Made by a program: the position numbers and the translations under genes. The notes under the pieces are model-generated. The model searched no databases, was not told the DNA's origin, and worked only from the letters and a program-made list of their open reading frames with translations. Positions 6,995-15,712 of a stretch of DNA of 41,151 bases are shown in pieces. The stretch covers positions 1 through 41,151 of the forward strand of contig CAMMHE010000012.1 in assembly GCA_946496575.1 (NCBI GenBank). Reading direction: 5' to 3'. The first letter of the stretch is position 1. Each line of letters starts with the position of its first letter. The stretch comes from an uncultured Clostridium sp. (GTDB lineage: Bacteria > Bacillota > Clostridia > TANB77 > CAG-508).

Positions 6995-8320
6995 TTGAAT
7001 ATTGATGAAATATTAGGAGAACAATATATTGATTGGAAAGTAAAACCTGTGATGCACATTGAAGGAAAATATGGATTTAGAATAGTTTTAAAGATGTCAG
7101 ATGGAAACGAGAAAATTAAACAGAAATCAGGATTTAAAACAAAAACAGAGGCTAACAAAGAGAGAAATAATGTTATTGCAGATCTTACTAATGGAACATA
7201 TATAATTAATACTAAAATTAAAGTTGGTCCTTTTATGCTTTTTTGGCTAGAAAAAGCAAAAAAACCTAATATTACTAATGATTCTTATGTAGCATATTCT
7301 AATGCTATAAATAAATACATTATACCAGTTTTAGGAAATATGTATTTAACAAGTATCAATAGAAAAAATATTAAATCTGTTTATAAATTTGCATCTAAAT
7401 CGACTACAACAGGAATTAGGCTTATAGAAACAGTATTAAAAACATCTTTAGATTATGCAGTACATAAAAAATTACTAATAAAGAATCCAACTTTAAATGT
7501 ATCAAAAAAAGATAAGAAAAAAAACACATGGATTGTAAATGTTGATAGTACAAAAACACTATCTTTAGAACAAGTAAAAATTTTAGTAAAAGCAAGTGAA
7601 AACACAAGAATACATATGCAAGTGATATTTGCTGTCCTAATGGGATTAAGAAGAGGCGAAATTAATGGCTTAAAGTATGAAGACATAGACTATACACACA
7701 AAACACTCAAGATTCAAAGACAATTAGGAGTAAAAGCTAATTCTAACAAAAAAGATTTTGCACCTAAAACATATACAAAACAAGAAATACCAACAAAAAC
7801 AGAATCAAGCAATAGAGAATTAATTATACCTGATTATGTTTTTGAAGAAATTTTAAAAGAAAAAGAAAAATATAATAAAAACAAGAAAAGGTATCAAAAT
7901 AAAAAGCAGTATGGTTTTCAAGATTTGGGATATATCTGTTGTTCTAATCTCGGAAGACCAAGAAGTAGGAGTTACGCATCTACTCATTTTAAGCAATTAT
8001 TAAAAGATAATAATTTACCTGATATTAAATGGCACGATTTACGAAGAACATATTGTACTTTATTATTAAAGAATGATTTTAGCCCAAAGGCAGTTTCAAA
8101 AATGATGGGACATTCAAAAGAATTAATTACTGTTGATATATATGGTGATAACAAAGAAATAATAGAAGATTGTTTAGAAGAATTAGAACCATATATTGAT
8201 GAGGTAATACCAAAAGAGAAAGAATATGATTTTTCTGAAGATGTGGATTATATAATTGCTTTAGAAGATTATATAAAAGATTTAAAAATCTTACACGAAT
8301 TTTGCAAGATAGCAATTTAG
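6995..8320 (+). CDS. Tyrosine recombinase/integrase B
   Basis: A 441-residue tyrosine recombinase: an N-terminal AP2-like arm-binding domain (KYGFRIVLKMSDGNEKIKQKSGFKTKTEA), a core-binding domain (about 75-170) and a catalytic domain with Arg in LMGLRRGEI, HDLR in IKWHDLRRTYCT, His in MMGHSKELIT and Tyr in VDIYGD. All catalytic positions are intact. The start is a TTG (6995) with AAAAAGGA about 11 nt upstream; no ATG in frame is available before the conserved N-terminus. An acidic 55-residue tail (EELEPYIDEVIPKEKEYDF) extends past the catalytic Tyr. It is translationally close to integrase A, so the two may act together, and it ends in a terminator directly before uvrB. Confidence 0.88.
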   Translation: MNIDEILGEQYIDWKVKPVMHIEGKYGFRIVLKMSDGNEKIKQKSGFKTKTEANKERNNVIADLTNGTYIINTKIKVGPFMLFWLEKAKKPNITNDSYVAYSNAINKYIIPVLGNMYLTSINRKNIKSVYKFASKSTTTGIRLIETVLKTSLDYAVHKKLLIKNPTLNVSKKDKKKNTWIVNVDSTKTLSLEQVKILVKASENTRIHMQVIFAVLMGLRRGEINGLKYEDIDYTHKTLKIQRQLGVKANSNKKDFAPKTYTKQEIPTKTESSNRELIIPDYVFEEILKEKEKYNKNKKRYQNKKQYGFQDLGYICCSNLGRPRSRSYASTHFKQLLKDNNLPDIKWHDLRRTYCTLLLKNDFSPKAVSKMMGHSKELITVDIYGDNKEIIEDCLEELEPYIDEVIPKEKEYDFSEDVDYIIALEDYIKDLKILHEFCKIAI

Positions 8321-8336
8321 GCTATCTTGTTTTTTG
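8306..8336 (+). terminator. Rho-independent terminator of the integrase operon
   Basis: An 8-bp perfect stem (8306-8313 with 8321-8328) starts inside the last codons of integrase B and ends in GTTTTTT. Confidence 0.8.
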
Positions 8337-8355
8337 TATTAAATTATGCTATAAT
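8327..8355 (+). promoter_or_regulatory. Candidate uvrB promoter
   Basis: TTGTTT at 8327-8332, a 17-bp spacer and TATAAT at 8350-8355, overlapping the integrase terminator. It would give a 140-nt leader. No LexA box was found between here and uvrB, although uvrB is often SOS-controlled; the island may have displaced the native promoter. Confidence 0.5.
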
Positions 8356-8373
8356 TTCCTAGAACGATGCTAG

Positions 8374-8403
8374 TTTGTGTTATTTTGTGTTGTTTTGTCA
8401 GAA
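8374..8403. repeat. 10-bp-period repeats at the island/uvrB junction
   Basis: Two tandem copies of a 10-mer (TTTGTGTTAT and TTTGTGTTGT, 8374-8393) plus a third partial copy (TTTGTC). One helical turn spacing next to two integrase genes suggests arm-type or accessory recombinase sites. No counterpart was found at the other end. Confidence 0.4.
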
Positions 8404-8501
8404 AATTCAAAATAGGTGAGTCAAATTCGTGTAATTGCACAAAATGACATTTATGTAGACTAAAAATCATCATAAAAAAATATAAATTTAGGAGAAAACA
8501 A

Positions 8502-10463
8502 ATGTTTAAATTACATTCAGAATATAAGCCAACTGGAGATCAACCAGTTGCCATAAAACAGTTGAGTGAAGGAATTAAACAAGGGAAGAAATATCAGACA
8601 CTTCTAGGCGTTACAGGCTCTGGAAAGACCTTTACAATGGCTAACATAATACAGCAAGTTCAGAAGCCAACATTGGTGTTAGCACATAACAAAACACTAG
8701 CTGGACAACTCTATTCAGAGTTCAAAGAATTCTTCCCAGAGAACAATGTGGAGTATTTTGTTTCATATTATGATTATTATCAACCAGAGAGTTATATAGC
8801 TCAAAGTGATACATACATAGAAAAAGATGCTTCAATAAATGATGAGATAGATAAACTTAGACATTCTGCCACAGCATCATTGTTTGAAACACGAGATGTG
8901 ATAATAGTAGCTTCAGTATCATGCATATATGGTCTAGGTGATCCAATAGACTACCAGAATATGATAGTATCATTAAGACCAGGTATGAATAAGTCAAGAG
9001 ACGAAGTAATAAAAAAATTAATAAATATGCAGTATACAAGAAATGAAATTGATTTTAAAAGAGGGACATTTAGAGCCAAAGGAGATATTTTAGAAATATA
9101 TCCATCTGATCAAAGTGAAACAGCTATAAGGGTTTCATTTTGGGGAGATGAAGTAGAAAAAATATCTGAAATTAATCCTTTAACAGGAAAATCAACTGCA
9201 ACAAGAGATCATATAATGATATTTCCAAATTCACATTATGTAACTTCAAAAGAAAAGATGGAAAAAGCAATAATAACTATAGAACAAGAAATGAAAGAAA
9301 GAGTAGAATATTTTAAATCACAAAATAAATTAATAGAGGCACAAAGAATAGAAGAAAGAACTAATTTTGACATAGAAATGATGAAAGAAACAGGTTTTTG
9401 TCAAGGAATAGAAAATTATTCAAGGCATATAAGTGGTAGACAACCTGGAAGCCCACCATTTACATTGTTTGACTATTTTCCAGATGATTTTTTATTGTTA
9501 ATAGATGAATCACATGCAACTATTCCACAAGTAAGAGCAATGTATAATGGTGATAGATCGAGAAAAGACTCATTAGTAAATTATGGATTCAGATTACCAT
9601 CAGCATATGATAATAGGCCACTTACTTTTAATGAATTTGAACAAAGACTAAACCAAGTGGTATTTGTAAGTGCAACACCTGCTGAATATGAACAAGAACA
9701 TTCAAAAGAAAATGTTGTAGAACAAATTATACGTCCTACAGGATTACTTGATCCAAAAATAGAAGTTAAACCAGTCACAAATCAAGTAGATGACCTATTG
9801 GAACAAATTAGAATTAGAGTAATGAAAAATGAAAGGGTACTAGTAACAACATTAACTAAAAAAATGGCAGAGGATTTAACCGAATACTTGAAAAATTTAA
9901 ATATTAAAGTAAATTACATGCATTCAGATATAAAGGCACTTGAAAGAATGGAAATTATAAGAAATTTGCGTTTAGGAGAGTTTGATGTATTAGTGGGAAT
10001 CAATCTATTAAGAGAAGGTTTAGATATTCCAGAAGTTTCACTAGTTGCAATATTGGATGCAGACAAAGAAGGTTTTTTACGTTCAGAACGATCATTAATT
10101 CAAACAATAGGACGTGCTGCAAGAAATACCCAAGGGACAGTAATAATGTATGCAGATGAATTAACAGAGTCAATGGAAAAAGCAATAAAGGAAACTAATA
10201 GAAGAAGAAAAATTCAAGAAGCATACAATGAAAAACATAATATTACTCCAACAACCATTAAAAAAGATATTAGAGAAGCAATAAGAGCAACAAAAGTAGA
10301 GGATATTAAAGTTGAATACAAATTAGAAGATGAAAAAGATCTAAAGGAAATCATAAATAAATTGACTGATGAGATGCTTGAATATGCTGGTAAAATGGAA
10401 TTTGAAAAAGCTGCTGAAATACGTGATAAAATCAAAGAATTAGAAATATTATTAGAAAAATGA
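8502..10463 (+). CDS. uvrB: Excinuclease ABC subunit B
   Basis: Full-length UvrB (653 residues), the damage-verification helicase of nucleotide excision repair that works with UvrA and UvrC in the cytoplasm. Visible features: the N-terminal [10 protein letters not shown], Walker A in GVTGSGKTF (about 39-47), the damage-binding beta-hairpin region around [12 protein letters not shown] (about 92-103), the DESH Walker B box (about 338), helicase motif VI in QTIGRAARN (about 540) and the C-terminal UVR domain (about 615-650) that contacts UvrC. GGAGA is 7 nt before the ATG. uvrA lies 2 kb downstream on the same strand, separated by two unrelated genes, so the two are not a simple operon. Confidence 0.98.
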   Translation: MFKLHSEYKPTGDQPVAIKQLSEGIKQGKKYQTLLGVTGSGKTFTMANIIQQVQKPTLVLAHNKTLAGQLYSEFKEFFPENNVEYFVSYYDYYQPESYIAQSDTYIEKDASINDEIDKLRHSATASLFETRDVIIVASVSCIYGLGDPIDYQNMIVSLRPGMNKSRDEVIKKLINMQYTRNEIDFKRGTFRAKGDILEIYPSDQSETAIRVSFWGDEVEKISEINPLTGKSTATRDHIMIFPNSHYVTSKEKMEKAIITIEQEMKERVEYFKSQNKLIEAQRIEERTNFDIEMMKETGFCQGIENYSRHISGRQPGSPPFTLFDYFPDDFLLLIDESHATIPQVRAMYNGDRSRKDSLVNYGFRLPSAYDNRPLTFNEFEQRLNQVVFVSATPAEYEQEHSKENVVEQIIRPTGLLDPKIEVKPVTNQVDDLLEQIRIRVMKNERVLVTTLTKKMAEDLTEYLKNLNIKVNYMHSDIKALERMEIIRNLRLGEFDVLVGINLLREGLDIPEVSLVAILDADKEGFLRSERSLIQTIGRAARNTQGTVIMYADELTESMEKAIKETNRRRKIQEAYNEKHNITPTTIKKDIREAIRATKVEDIKVEYKLEDEKDLKEIINKLTDEMLEYAGKMEFEKAAEIRDKIKELEILLEK

Positions 10464-10468
10464 ACTAA

Positions 10469-10497
10469 TTGTAATTTTTTTATAAATGTGGTATAAT
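10469..10497 (+). promoter_or_regulatory. Extended -10 promoter of the small Cys protein gene
   Basis: TTGTAA at 10469-10474, a 17-bp spacer and TATAAT at 10492-10497 preceded by TGG (extended -10). It starts a monocistronic unit that ends at the hairpin at 10739. Confidence 0.7.
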
Positions 10498-10527
10498 CAT
10501 AGTAAATCTAAATAGGAGATGTAGCAG

Positions 10528-10749
10528 ATGAATAGGAATCTAAATAGCGAGATGGCATTACTCAACGAGTGTCGGGAATGCCAAAAGAAATTGCTTGAAC
10601 AACTGCCGGGGTTATCACATTTGCAATTAACAGGCATCTGTGGCTCATGCCACGTAGCAGAAGAGATTAGAAAATTGGATAATCCCAATTTTAGGGAAAA
10701 GTTTCCGGATGGGGTGGCAAAAGACCTTGGTAAAGCTGGAGAGCCATGA
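10528..10749 (+). CDS. Small protein with two Cys pairs, unknown function
   Basis: A 73-residue cytosolic protein with CRECQ (C-x2-C, about residues 15-18) and CGSCH (C-x2-C-H, about 38-42). Together these could bind one zinc or an Fe-S cluster, or act in redox. The C-terminus (NFREKFPDGVAKDLGKAGEP) is charged. I do not recognise the family. Its codons (cgg, ccg, gggg runs) are clearly richer in G and C than its neighbours, suggesting separate origin or strong selection. AGGAGATG precedes the ATG by 9 nt. It has its own promoter and a strong terminator whose stem contains the stop codon. Confidence 0.7.
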   Translation: MNRNLNSEMALLNECRECQKKLLEQLPGLSHLQLTGICGSCHVAEEIRKLDNPNFREKFPDGVAKDLGKAGEP

Positions 10750-10778
10750 CATACTATGTCGTCATGGCTCTCTCTCTT
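10739..10778 (+). terminator. Strong rho-independent terminator overlapping a stop codon
   Basis: A 12-bp GC-containing perfect stem (10739-10750 with 10761-10772) is followed by tctctt. The stop codon of the Cys protein (10747-10749) lies within the left arm. Confidence 0.85.
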
Positions 10779-10804
10779 ATAAAAATAAAAAATAATATAA
10801 ATTA

Positions 10805-10833
10805 TTGAAAAACAATAATTATAATGTTAAAAT
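10805..10833 (+). promoter_or_regulatory. Candidate promoter of the pilin-like gene
   Basis: TTGAAA at 10805-10810, a 17-bp spacer and TAAAAT at 10828-10833, about 36 nt before the start codon. Confidence 0.5.
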
Positions 10834-10868
10834 AATAGTAGTTTAAATATAAAATAGGAGAACAAAAG

Positions 10869-12503
10869 ATGTATAAAGAATGCAAATTTGCTAGGAATAA
10901 AAATGGAATAACATTATTATCATTGGCAATAATGATAGTTGTATTATTAATATTAGGTTCTATAGGAGTAAATTATAGTGCAAATTCAATAAAACTTGCA
11001 AGATTAACTAAATTTACTACCGAATTTGAAATTATAGGTACACAAGTATCAATTGCAAGACAAAATAGAGAATATAATAATTCTTATGAAAATTACGGAC
11101 TAGATGAATCTGATACAAGAATAAATGAGATTAATGAACTATTAGACAATAAATTAGTAAATGTATTTAATATTCCAGAATCAAATTTAGAGCTATCCAA
11201 AAAAAGATTCAAATTCTATTCAGAACAAAACATTAAAGAAAATTTTGATATAGATGGAATTGAACAAGAATTTTTAATTAATATTCAAGATAATATTATA
11301 ATAAGTTTTGATGGAATAAAATACAAGGGAAAACTTTATAATACTATGGAAGAATTAGAAGAAGATGGTATAGCAAATAACTCTTATAAAATAAAATACC
11401 ATAAATATGCTAATCCATATATTCCAAAAAACTTTTATTATGTAGGTGGAACATGGGATACTGGTTATGTGATAAGTGATTCTGAAGAAGATAAATATGT
11501 TTCAAATCAGAGTAGAGACTTAAATGGAGATATAATGGCATCATGTAAAGGTAACTTATATGTCTGGGTTCCAGTTGTTGAAAAGGATAGTACATATACT
11601 TGGGGAGTAGATTGGGCAACTGTAACTTCTGAAACAGATTATACAAATATTGAATTAGCATTAAATGAATATAGAGTAACATATAAAAATAGCAATTTTG
11701 TTGATGAATGGTATTATAATGAATTATATTATGCAAATGGCAATATGACAGAACAAGAATATATAAGCTTGTATAACAGTATGTTATCAAGTATATATAC
11801 AAATCAAGGCTTCTATATAGCAGCATACGAAATGGGAACTGGACTAGCAACTGATGCAGAAGTAGCTTCAAACTTAACAAGAACTTATCAATCAAGTGAA
11901 AATAATGATCCATCTTCTATACAAGGAATGCCAAAACCTATAAGTAAAGCAAATGCTGTACAATATACATATATCACACAAAGCCAAGCCCAGATGCTAG
12001 CACAAGAACTTAAATATCCAAACATTACAAGTAGTATAATGTTTGGAATGCAACGTGATATACTTAGTATATTTATAGAAAAATTTGATACAAATAATAA
12101 AGCTACAATAAAATCTGAATGGATATCAACAAACACCTTTAGCAAATTATGGGGAAATTATTTGAATTCTACTTTTACATTAAATAGAGGATTTTATACA
12201 ACATCATTTAATCAAGGTGATAATAATGTAACCAAAGTAACATGGAATATATCTTCACAGAACGAAAAAAAAGAATCTGAACAATTGATTCATACAACAG
12301 GTGCAAGTGATCAAAATTCTAGTCTAAATATTTATGATTTAGCTGGTAATTTAGCAGAGTTTACTCTTGAAAAATATAAAAACTCATCAGATCCAGCTGC
12401 AATATTTGGTGGATGGTCTTATGAAGAAGACTCTGCAAATACTCGTTATATGTTGATTAAACCACATTTTTCAGCAACTTCACGTATTTCATTATGGAAA
12501 TAA
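10869..12503 (+). CDS. Prepilin-like N-terminus with FGE/SUMF1-like C-terminal domain
   Basis: A 544-residue surface protein. Residues 1-13 are a short basic leader ending in NG, followed by a 20-residue hydrophobic helix (ITLLSLAIMIVVLLILGSIG), the layout of class III signal/type IV pilin-like proteins. The usual Glu at mature position 5 is Ser here, so processing by prepilin peptidase is uncertain. After a coiled region (about 35-180), the C-terminal 360 residues resemble formylglycine-generating-enzyme/sulfatase-modifying folds: YVWVPVVEKDSTYTWG, GFYIAAYEMGTG, IYDLAGNLAEFTLE and GGWSYEEDS...R. No catalytic Cys pair is evident, so a binding role, as in many FGE-like surface proteins, is more likely than catalysis. 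AGGAGAAC precedes the ATG. No other pilus genes are in the window. Confidence 0.75.
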   Translation: MYKECKFARNKNGITLLSLAIMIVVLLILGSIGVNYSANSIKLARLTKFTTEFEIIGTQVSIARQNREYNNSYENYGLDESDTRINEINELLDNKLVNVFNIPESNLELSKKRFKFYSEQNIKENFDIDGIEQEFLINIQDNIIISFDGIKYKGKLYNTMEELEEDGIANNSYKIKYHKYANPYIPKNFYYVGGTWDTGYVISDSEEDKYVSNQSRDLNGDIMASCKGNLYVWVPVVEKDSTYTWGVDWATVTSETDYTNIELALNEYRVTYKNSNFVDEWYYNELYYANGNMTEQEYISLYNSMLSSIYTNQGFYIAAYEMGTGLATDAEVASNLTRTYQSSENNDPSSIQGMPKPISKANAVQYTYITQSQAQMLAQELKYPNITSSIMFGMQRDILSIFIEKFDTNNKATIKSEWISTNTFSKLWGNYLNSTFTLNRGFYTTSFNQGDNNVTKVTWNISSQNEKKESEQLIHTTGASDQNSSLNIYDLAGNLAEFTLEKYKNSSDPAAIFGGWSYEEDSANTRYMLIKPHFSATSRISLWK

Positions 12504-12533
12504 TAAAATATAAAAAATTTATAAGAAAGGAAA

Positions 12534-12566
12534 ATGTTAGAACAAATTTATCTAACTAAACAATAA
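12534..12566 (+). other. 10-codon upstream ORF before uvrA
   Basis: An ATG at 12534 opens a 10-codon frame (MLEQIYLTKQ) that stops 3 nt before the uvrA start. AAAGGA is at 12526-12531, closer to this ATG than ideal, while uvrA itself has no Shine-Dalgarno in the 38 nt before its start. It could couple translation into uvrA. Confidence 0.35.
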
Positions 12567-12569
12567 AAA

Positions 12570-15401
12570 ATGAATGACAAAATAATAATAAAAGGAGCAA
12601 AGGAACATAATTTAAAAAATATAAATATAGAAATACCAAGAAACAAATTAGTAGTAATAACAGGACTTTCAGGCTCTGGAAAGTCCTCTTTAGCGTTCGA
12701 TACATTATATGCAGAAGGGCAAAGAAGATATGTAGAAAGTTTATCTTCATATGCACGTCAGTTTTTAGGGTTAATGGAAAAACCAGAAGTGGAATCAATT
12801 GATGGATTATCTCCTGCAATATCAATAGACCAAAAAACCACATCAAAAAATCCACGTTCAACGGTAGGGACTGTAACAGAAATATATGACTATATACGTT
12901 TATTATACGCTAGAATAGGTACAGCATATTGTCCAAATTGTGGAAAAAAAATTGAGAAACAATCAATAGATCAAATAATAGATAATATATTAATTTTGCC
13001 AGAAGGAACTAAAATACAAATTTTAGCTCCAATTGTACGAGGAAGAAAAGGCGAATATCAAAAGCAATTAGAAGATCTAGCAAAACAAGGATTTGTAAGA
13101 GTAAAAATAGATAATGAAATTTTTGATTTAACAGATGATATACAATTAGATAGAAAGAAAAAACATAATATAGATTTAATAGTAGATAGATTAGTGATAA
13201 AGGAAGATATAAGAAGTAGATTAACTGAATCAGTTGAAACAGCATTAAAATACGCTAATAAATTAGTAAAAGTAGACATTATAGGGGATAAAGAAATACT
13301 ATATAGTTCAAATTATGCTTGTCCAGATTGTGGCTTTAGCTTTCCTGAATTAACACCTAGAATGTTTTCATTTAATAATCCTTTTGGGGCATGTCCTGAA
13401 TGTACAGGAATAGGGTATTTAATGAGAATGGATGAAGATTTAATTATTCCTGATAAAAATAAAACTTTATATGATGGTGTAAAAGCATTTGGAGCAAGTA
13501 CTATGAAAAAGGGCGAAACAATGGCGAAAATGTATTTTGAAAGTATAGCGAATCATTATGGAATAGATATAAAACAACCAATAAAAAAATTGCCAAGAGA
13601 ATTTTTAGAAAAGATACTATATGGTACAGGAGATGAAGCAATAGATTTCGAATACACTTCATATGCAGGAACAAGAAAATTCACAGCTCCTTTTGAAGGT
13701 GTAATACCAATATTAGATAGACGTTATAGAGAAACTAAATCACAAGGAATGAGAGATTTTTATGAATTATACATGAGTGAATCTCCATGTCATATATGTA
13801 ATGGAGCAAAACTAAAAAAAGAAATATTATCTATAAAAGTTGGAGGAAAAAATATAAATGAATTAACAGAAATGTCTATCAAAAAAATAAAAGATTACCT
13901 AAACAATTTATCTCTAAATAAAACAGAAACAATGATAGCAGAAATGATATTAAAAGAAATAGATAAAAGATTACAATTTTTGATAGATGTAGGTCTTGAA
14001 TATTTAACACTATCAAGAAGTAGTGGAACATTATCAGGTGGAGAATCACAAAGGATTCGTTTAGCAACACAAATTGGTTCAGGTTTAACAGGAGTGTTAT
14101 ATATTTTAGATGAACCAAGTATAGGTTTGCATCAACGTGATAATGAAAAACTTTTATTAACTCTAAAAAAATTAAGAGATTTAGGAAATACTTTAATAGT
14201 AGTTGAGCATGATGAAGATACAATGTATGCTGCAGATCAAATAATAGATATTGGTCCAGGAGCAGGTATACATGGTGGAAATGTGATGGCACAGGGAACA
14301 GCAGAAGAAATAAAAATGGTACAAGGTTCAATTACAGGTGATTATTTAAGTGGAAGAAAACAAATAAAAGTACCACAAACAAGAAGAAAATTGATAAAAG
14401 GAAAAAATATAGAAGTATGCCATGCTACTGAAAATAATTTAAAAAATATTAGTGTAAAATTTCCACTTGGTGTGTTTACTTGCGTGACAGGTGTATCAGG
14501 ATCAGGAAAAAGTACACTAGTAAATGAAGTACTATATAAAACTATTGCAAAACAATTAAATGGATCAAATGAAAAACCAGGAAAATGTAAAGAAATAAAA
14601 GGATTAGAAAATATTGACAAAATAATAAATATAGATCAATCACCAATAGGAAGAACTCCTCGTTCGAATCCTGCAACATATACAGGAACATTTGATTTAA
14701 TAAGAGATATTTTTGCTGAAACAAATGAAGCAAAAATAAGAGGATATAGTAAAGGAAGGTTTAGTTTTAATGTAGCAGGAGGAAGATGTGAAAGTTGCAA
14801 TGGAGATGGAGTTCATAAGATTGAAATGCATTTTTTACCAGATATATATGTACCATGTGAAACTTGTAAAGGTAAAAGATACAATAGGGAAACTTTGGAA
14901 GTAAAATATAAAGGTAAAGATATTTCGGAAGTATTAGATATGACAGTAGAAGAAGCACTTGAATTTTTTGATAAAATACCAAAAATCAAACAAAAGATTA
15001 AAACATTATCAGATGTAGGTTTAGGATATATAAAATTAGGACAACCATCAACAACATTATCAGGAGGAGAGGCACAACGAGTAAAATTAGCTACAGAGTT
15101 ATCAAAACGTGCAACAGGGAAAACTTTATATATTTTAGATGAACCAACAACAGGTCTTCATATAGCAGATGTACATAGATTAGTTGATATATTACAAAGA
15201 TTAGTAGATACAGGGAACACAATAATAGTAATAGAACATAATTTAGATTTAATAAAAACAGCTGATTACATTATAGATTTAGGACCAGAAGGTGGAGATA
15301 ATGGAGGCGAAATTGTAGCATGTGGAACTCCTGAACAAATATGCAAAAATGAAAGAAGCTATACAGGAAAATTTTTAAAAGACAAATATATAAGTTTATA
15401 A
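12570..15401 (+). CDS. uvrA: Excinuclease ABC subunit A
   Basis: Full-length UvrA (943 residues), the damage-recognition ATPase of nucleotide excision repair. It has two ABC modules: Walker [11 protein letters not shown] (about 31-40) with signature LSGGESQRI, and Walker [11 protein letters not shown] with signature LSGGEAQRV. Zinc modules are intact: CPNCGKK, CPDCGF...CPECTG, and CESCNGDG...CETCKGKRY. The ATG at 12570 is fixed by an in-frame stop two codons upstream and by the standard N-terminus ([16 protein letters not shown]). No ribosome-binding site stands in the usual place, and a 10-codon ORF ends 3 nt before it. A terminator at 15416 closes the gene. Confidence 0.98.
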   Translation: MNDKIIIKGAKEHNLKNINIEIPRNKLVVITGLSGSGKSSLAFDTLYAEGQRRYVESLSSYARQFLGLMEKPEVESIDGLSPAISIDQKTTSKNPRSTVGTVTEIYDYIRLLYARIGTAYCPNCGKKIEKQSIDQIIDNILILPEGTKIQILAPIVRGRKGEYQKQLEDLAKQGFVRVKIDNEIFDLTDDIQLDRKKKHNIDLIVDRLVIKEDIRSRLTESVETALKYANKLVKVDIIGDKEILYSSNYACPDCGFSFPELTPRMFSFNNPFGACPECTGIGYLMRMDEDLIIPDKNKTLYDGVKAFGASTMKKGETMAKMYFESIANHYGIDIKQPIKKLPREFLEKILYGTGDEAIDFEYTSYAGTRKFTAPFEGVIPILDRRYRETKSQGMRDFYELYMSESPCHICNGAKLKKEILSIKVGGKNINELTEMSIKKIKDYLNNLSLNKTETMIAEMILKEIDKRLQFLIDVGLEYLTLSRSSGTLSGGESQRIRLATQIGSGLTGVLYILDEPSIGLHQRDNEKLLLTLKKLRDLGNTLIVVEHDEDTMYAADQIIDIGPGAGIHGGNVMAQGTAEEIKMVQGSITGDYLSGRKQIKVPQTRRKLIKGKNIEVCHATENNLKNISVKFPLGVFTCVTGVSGSGKSTLVNEVLYKTIAKQLNGSNEKPGKCKEIKGLENIDKIINIDQSPIGRTPRSNPATYTGTFDLIRDIFAETNEAKIRGYSKGRFSFNVAGGRCESCNGDGVHKIEMHFLPDIYVPCETCKGKRYNRETLEVKYKGKDISEVLDMTVEEALEFFDKIPKIKQKIKTLSDVGLGYIKLGQPSTTLSGGEAQRVKLATELSKRATGKTLYILDEPTTGLHIADVHRLVDILQRLVDTGNTIIVIEHNLDLIKTADYIIDLGPEGGDNGGEIVACGTPEQICKNERSYTGKFLKDKYISL

Positions 15402-15415
15402 TTAAACAAAAAAGA

Positions 15416-15460
15416 AAAAGCTATTTTGCATTTCAAAGTAAGAAATACAAAATAGCTTTT
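15416..15460. terminator. Long-stem bidirectional terminator
   Basis: A 19-bp stem with one mismatch (15416-15434 with 15442-15460) has A/T runs on both sides. It sits between uvrA and the convergent Asn-rich microprotein gene and can serve both. Confidence 0.8.
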
Positions 15461-15464
15461 AAAA

Positions 15465-15557
15465 TTATCTATTATTGTTTTGGTTGTTGTTTTGGTTATT
15501 ATTGTTGTTATTATTGTTGCTATTATTTTTATTGTTTTTATTATTTTTTTCAGCCAT
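15465..15557 (-). CDS. 30-residue asparagine-rich microprotein
   Basis: On the minus strand, GGAGGTG (15564-15570) stands 6 nt before an ATG that opens a 30-codon frame: MAEKNNKNNKNNS followed by Asn/Gln runs ending in NNNR. About 20 of 30 residues are Asn. It is hydrophilic, has no signal or membrane segment and belongs to no family I can name. The strong ribosome site, correct spacing and the terminator immediately after the stop argue for a real gene rather than a chance low-complexity frame. The AAT/AAC mixture shows it is not a pure DNA trinucleotide repeat. The region 15402-15712 otherwise holds only the terminator and the murD promoter. Confidence 0.65.
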   Translation of the reverse strand: MAEKNNKNNKNNSNNNNNNNNQNNNQNNNR

Positions 15558-15624
15558 TAAAAACACCTCCCACTCGAATACAATTATATTTTGTACAGAA
15601 AATGCAATAAATATTCAAGCTAAA

Positions 15625-15653
15625 TTGTATTTTTTATATAAATAATGTATAAT
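15625..15653 (+). promoter_or_regulatory. Sigma-A promoter of murD
   Basis: TTGTAT at 15625-15630, a 17-bp spacer and TATAAT at 15648-15653, about 55 nt before the murD start. Confidence 0.65.
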
Positions 15654-15712
15654 ATTTTTGACAATAAAATAAAATATATTTTAAGTTAAAATAAGAAGGG
15701 AATGATACTATA

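Larger units (their letters stand above)
570..8400. mobile_element. Accessory island with tandem integrases beside uvrB
   Basis: The block from the Y-polymerase to integrase B has the gene content of an integrated element: a lesion-bypass cassette, HTH regulators, DUF3789 and DUF6076-type proteins, a Xis-like protein and two integrases at one end. No relaxase, conjugation or phage structural genes are visible. I could not find a direct repeat marking both ends, so the left boundary is a guess and the outer end may lie outside the window. The right end lies between integrase B and uvrB. Confidence 0.45.

Noticed and set aside
11410-11913. 167-codon minus-strand frame inside the pilin-like gene
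   Set aside because: Antisense shadow with low-complexity Leu/Tyr/His composition and no ribosome site.
12539-12552. Possible LexA box before uvrA (AGAACAAATTTATC)
   Set aside because: It matches 11 of 14 positions, but the right half lacks the GTT core, and such matches are expected by chance in AT-rich DNA.
13879-14331. Long minus-strand frame (150 codons) inside uvrA
   Set aside because: It is a Leu/Tyr/His-rich antisense shadow of the uvrA coding sequence, without a start signal. Other antisense frames in uvrB, secA and the AspRS gene were dropped for the same reason.
15470-15557. Simple AAT microsatellite instead of a gene
   Set aside because: The codons mix AAT, AAC, CAA, AAA and AGC in frame, and a GGAGGTG site and start codon precede them, so a coding reading is favoured.
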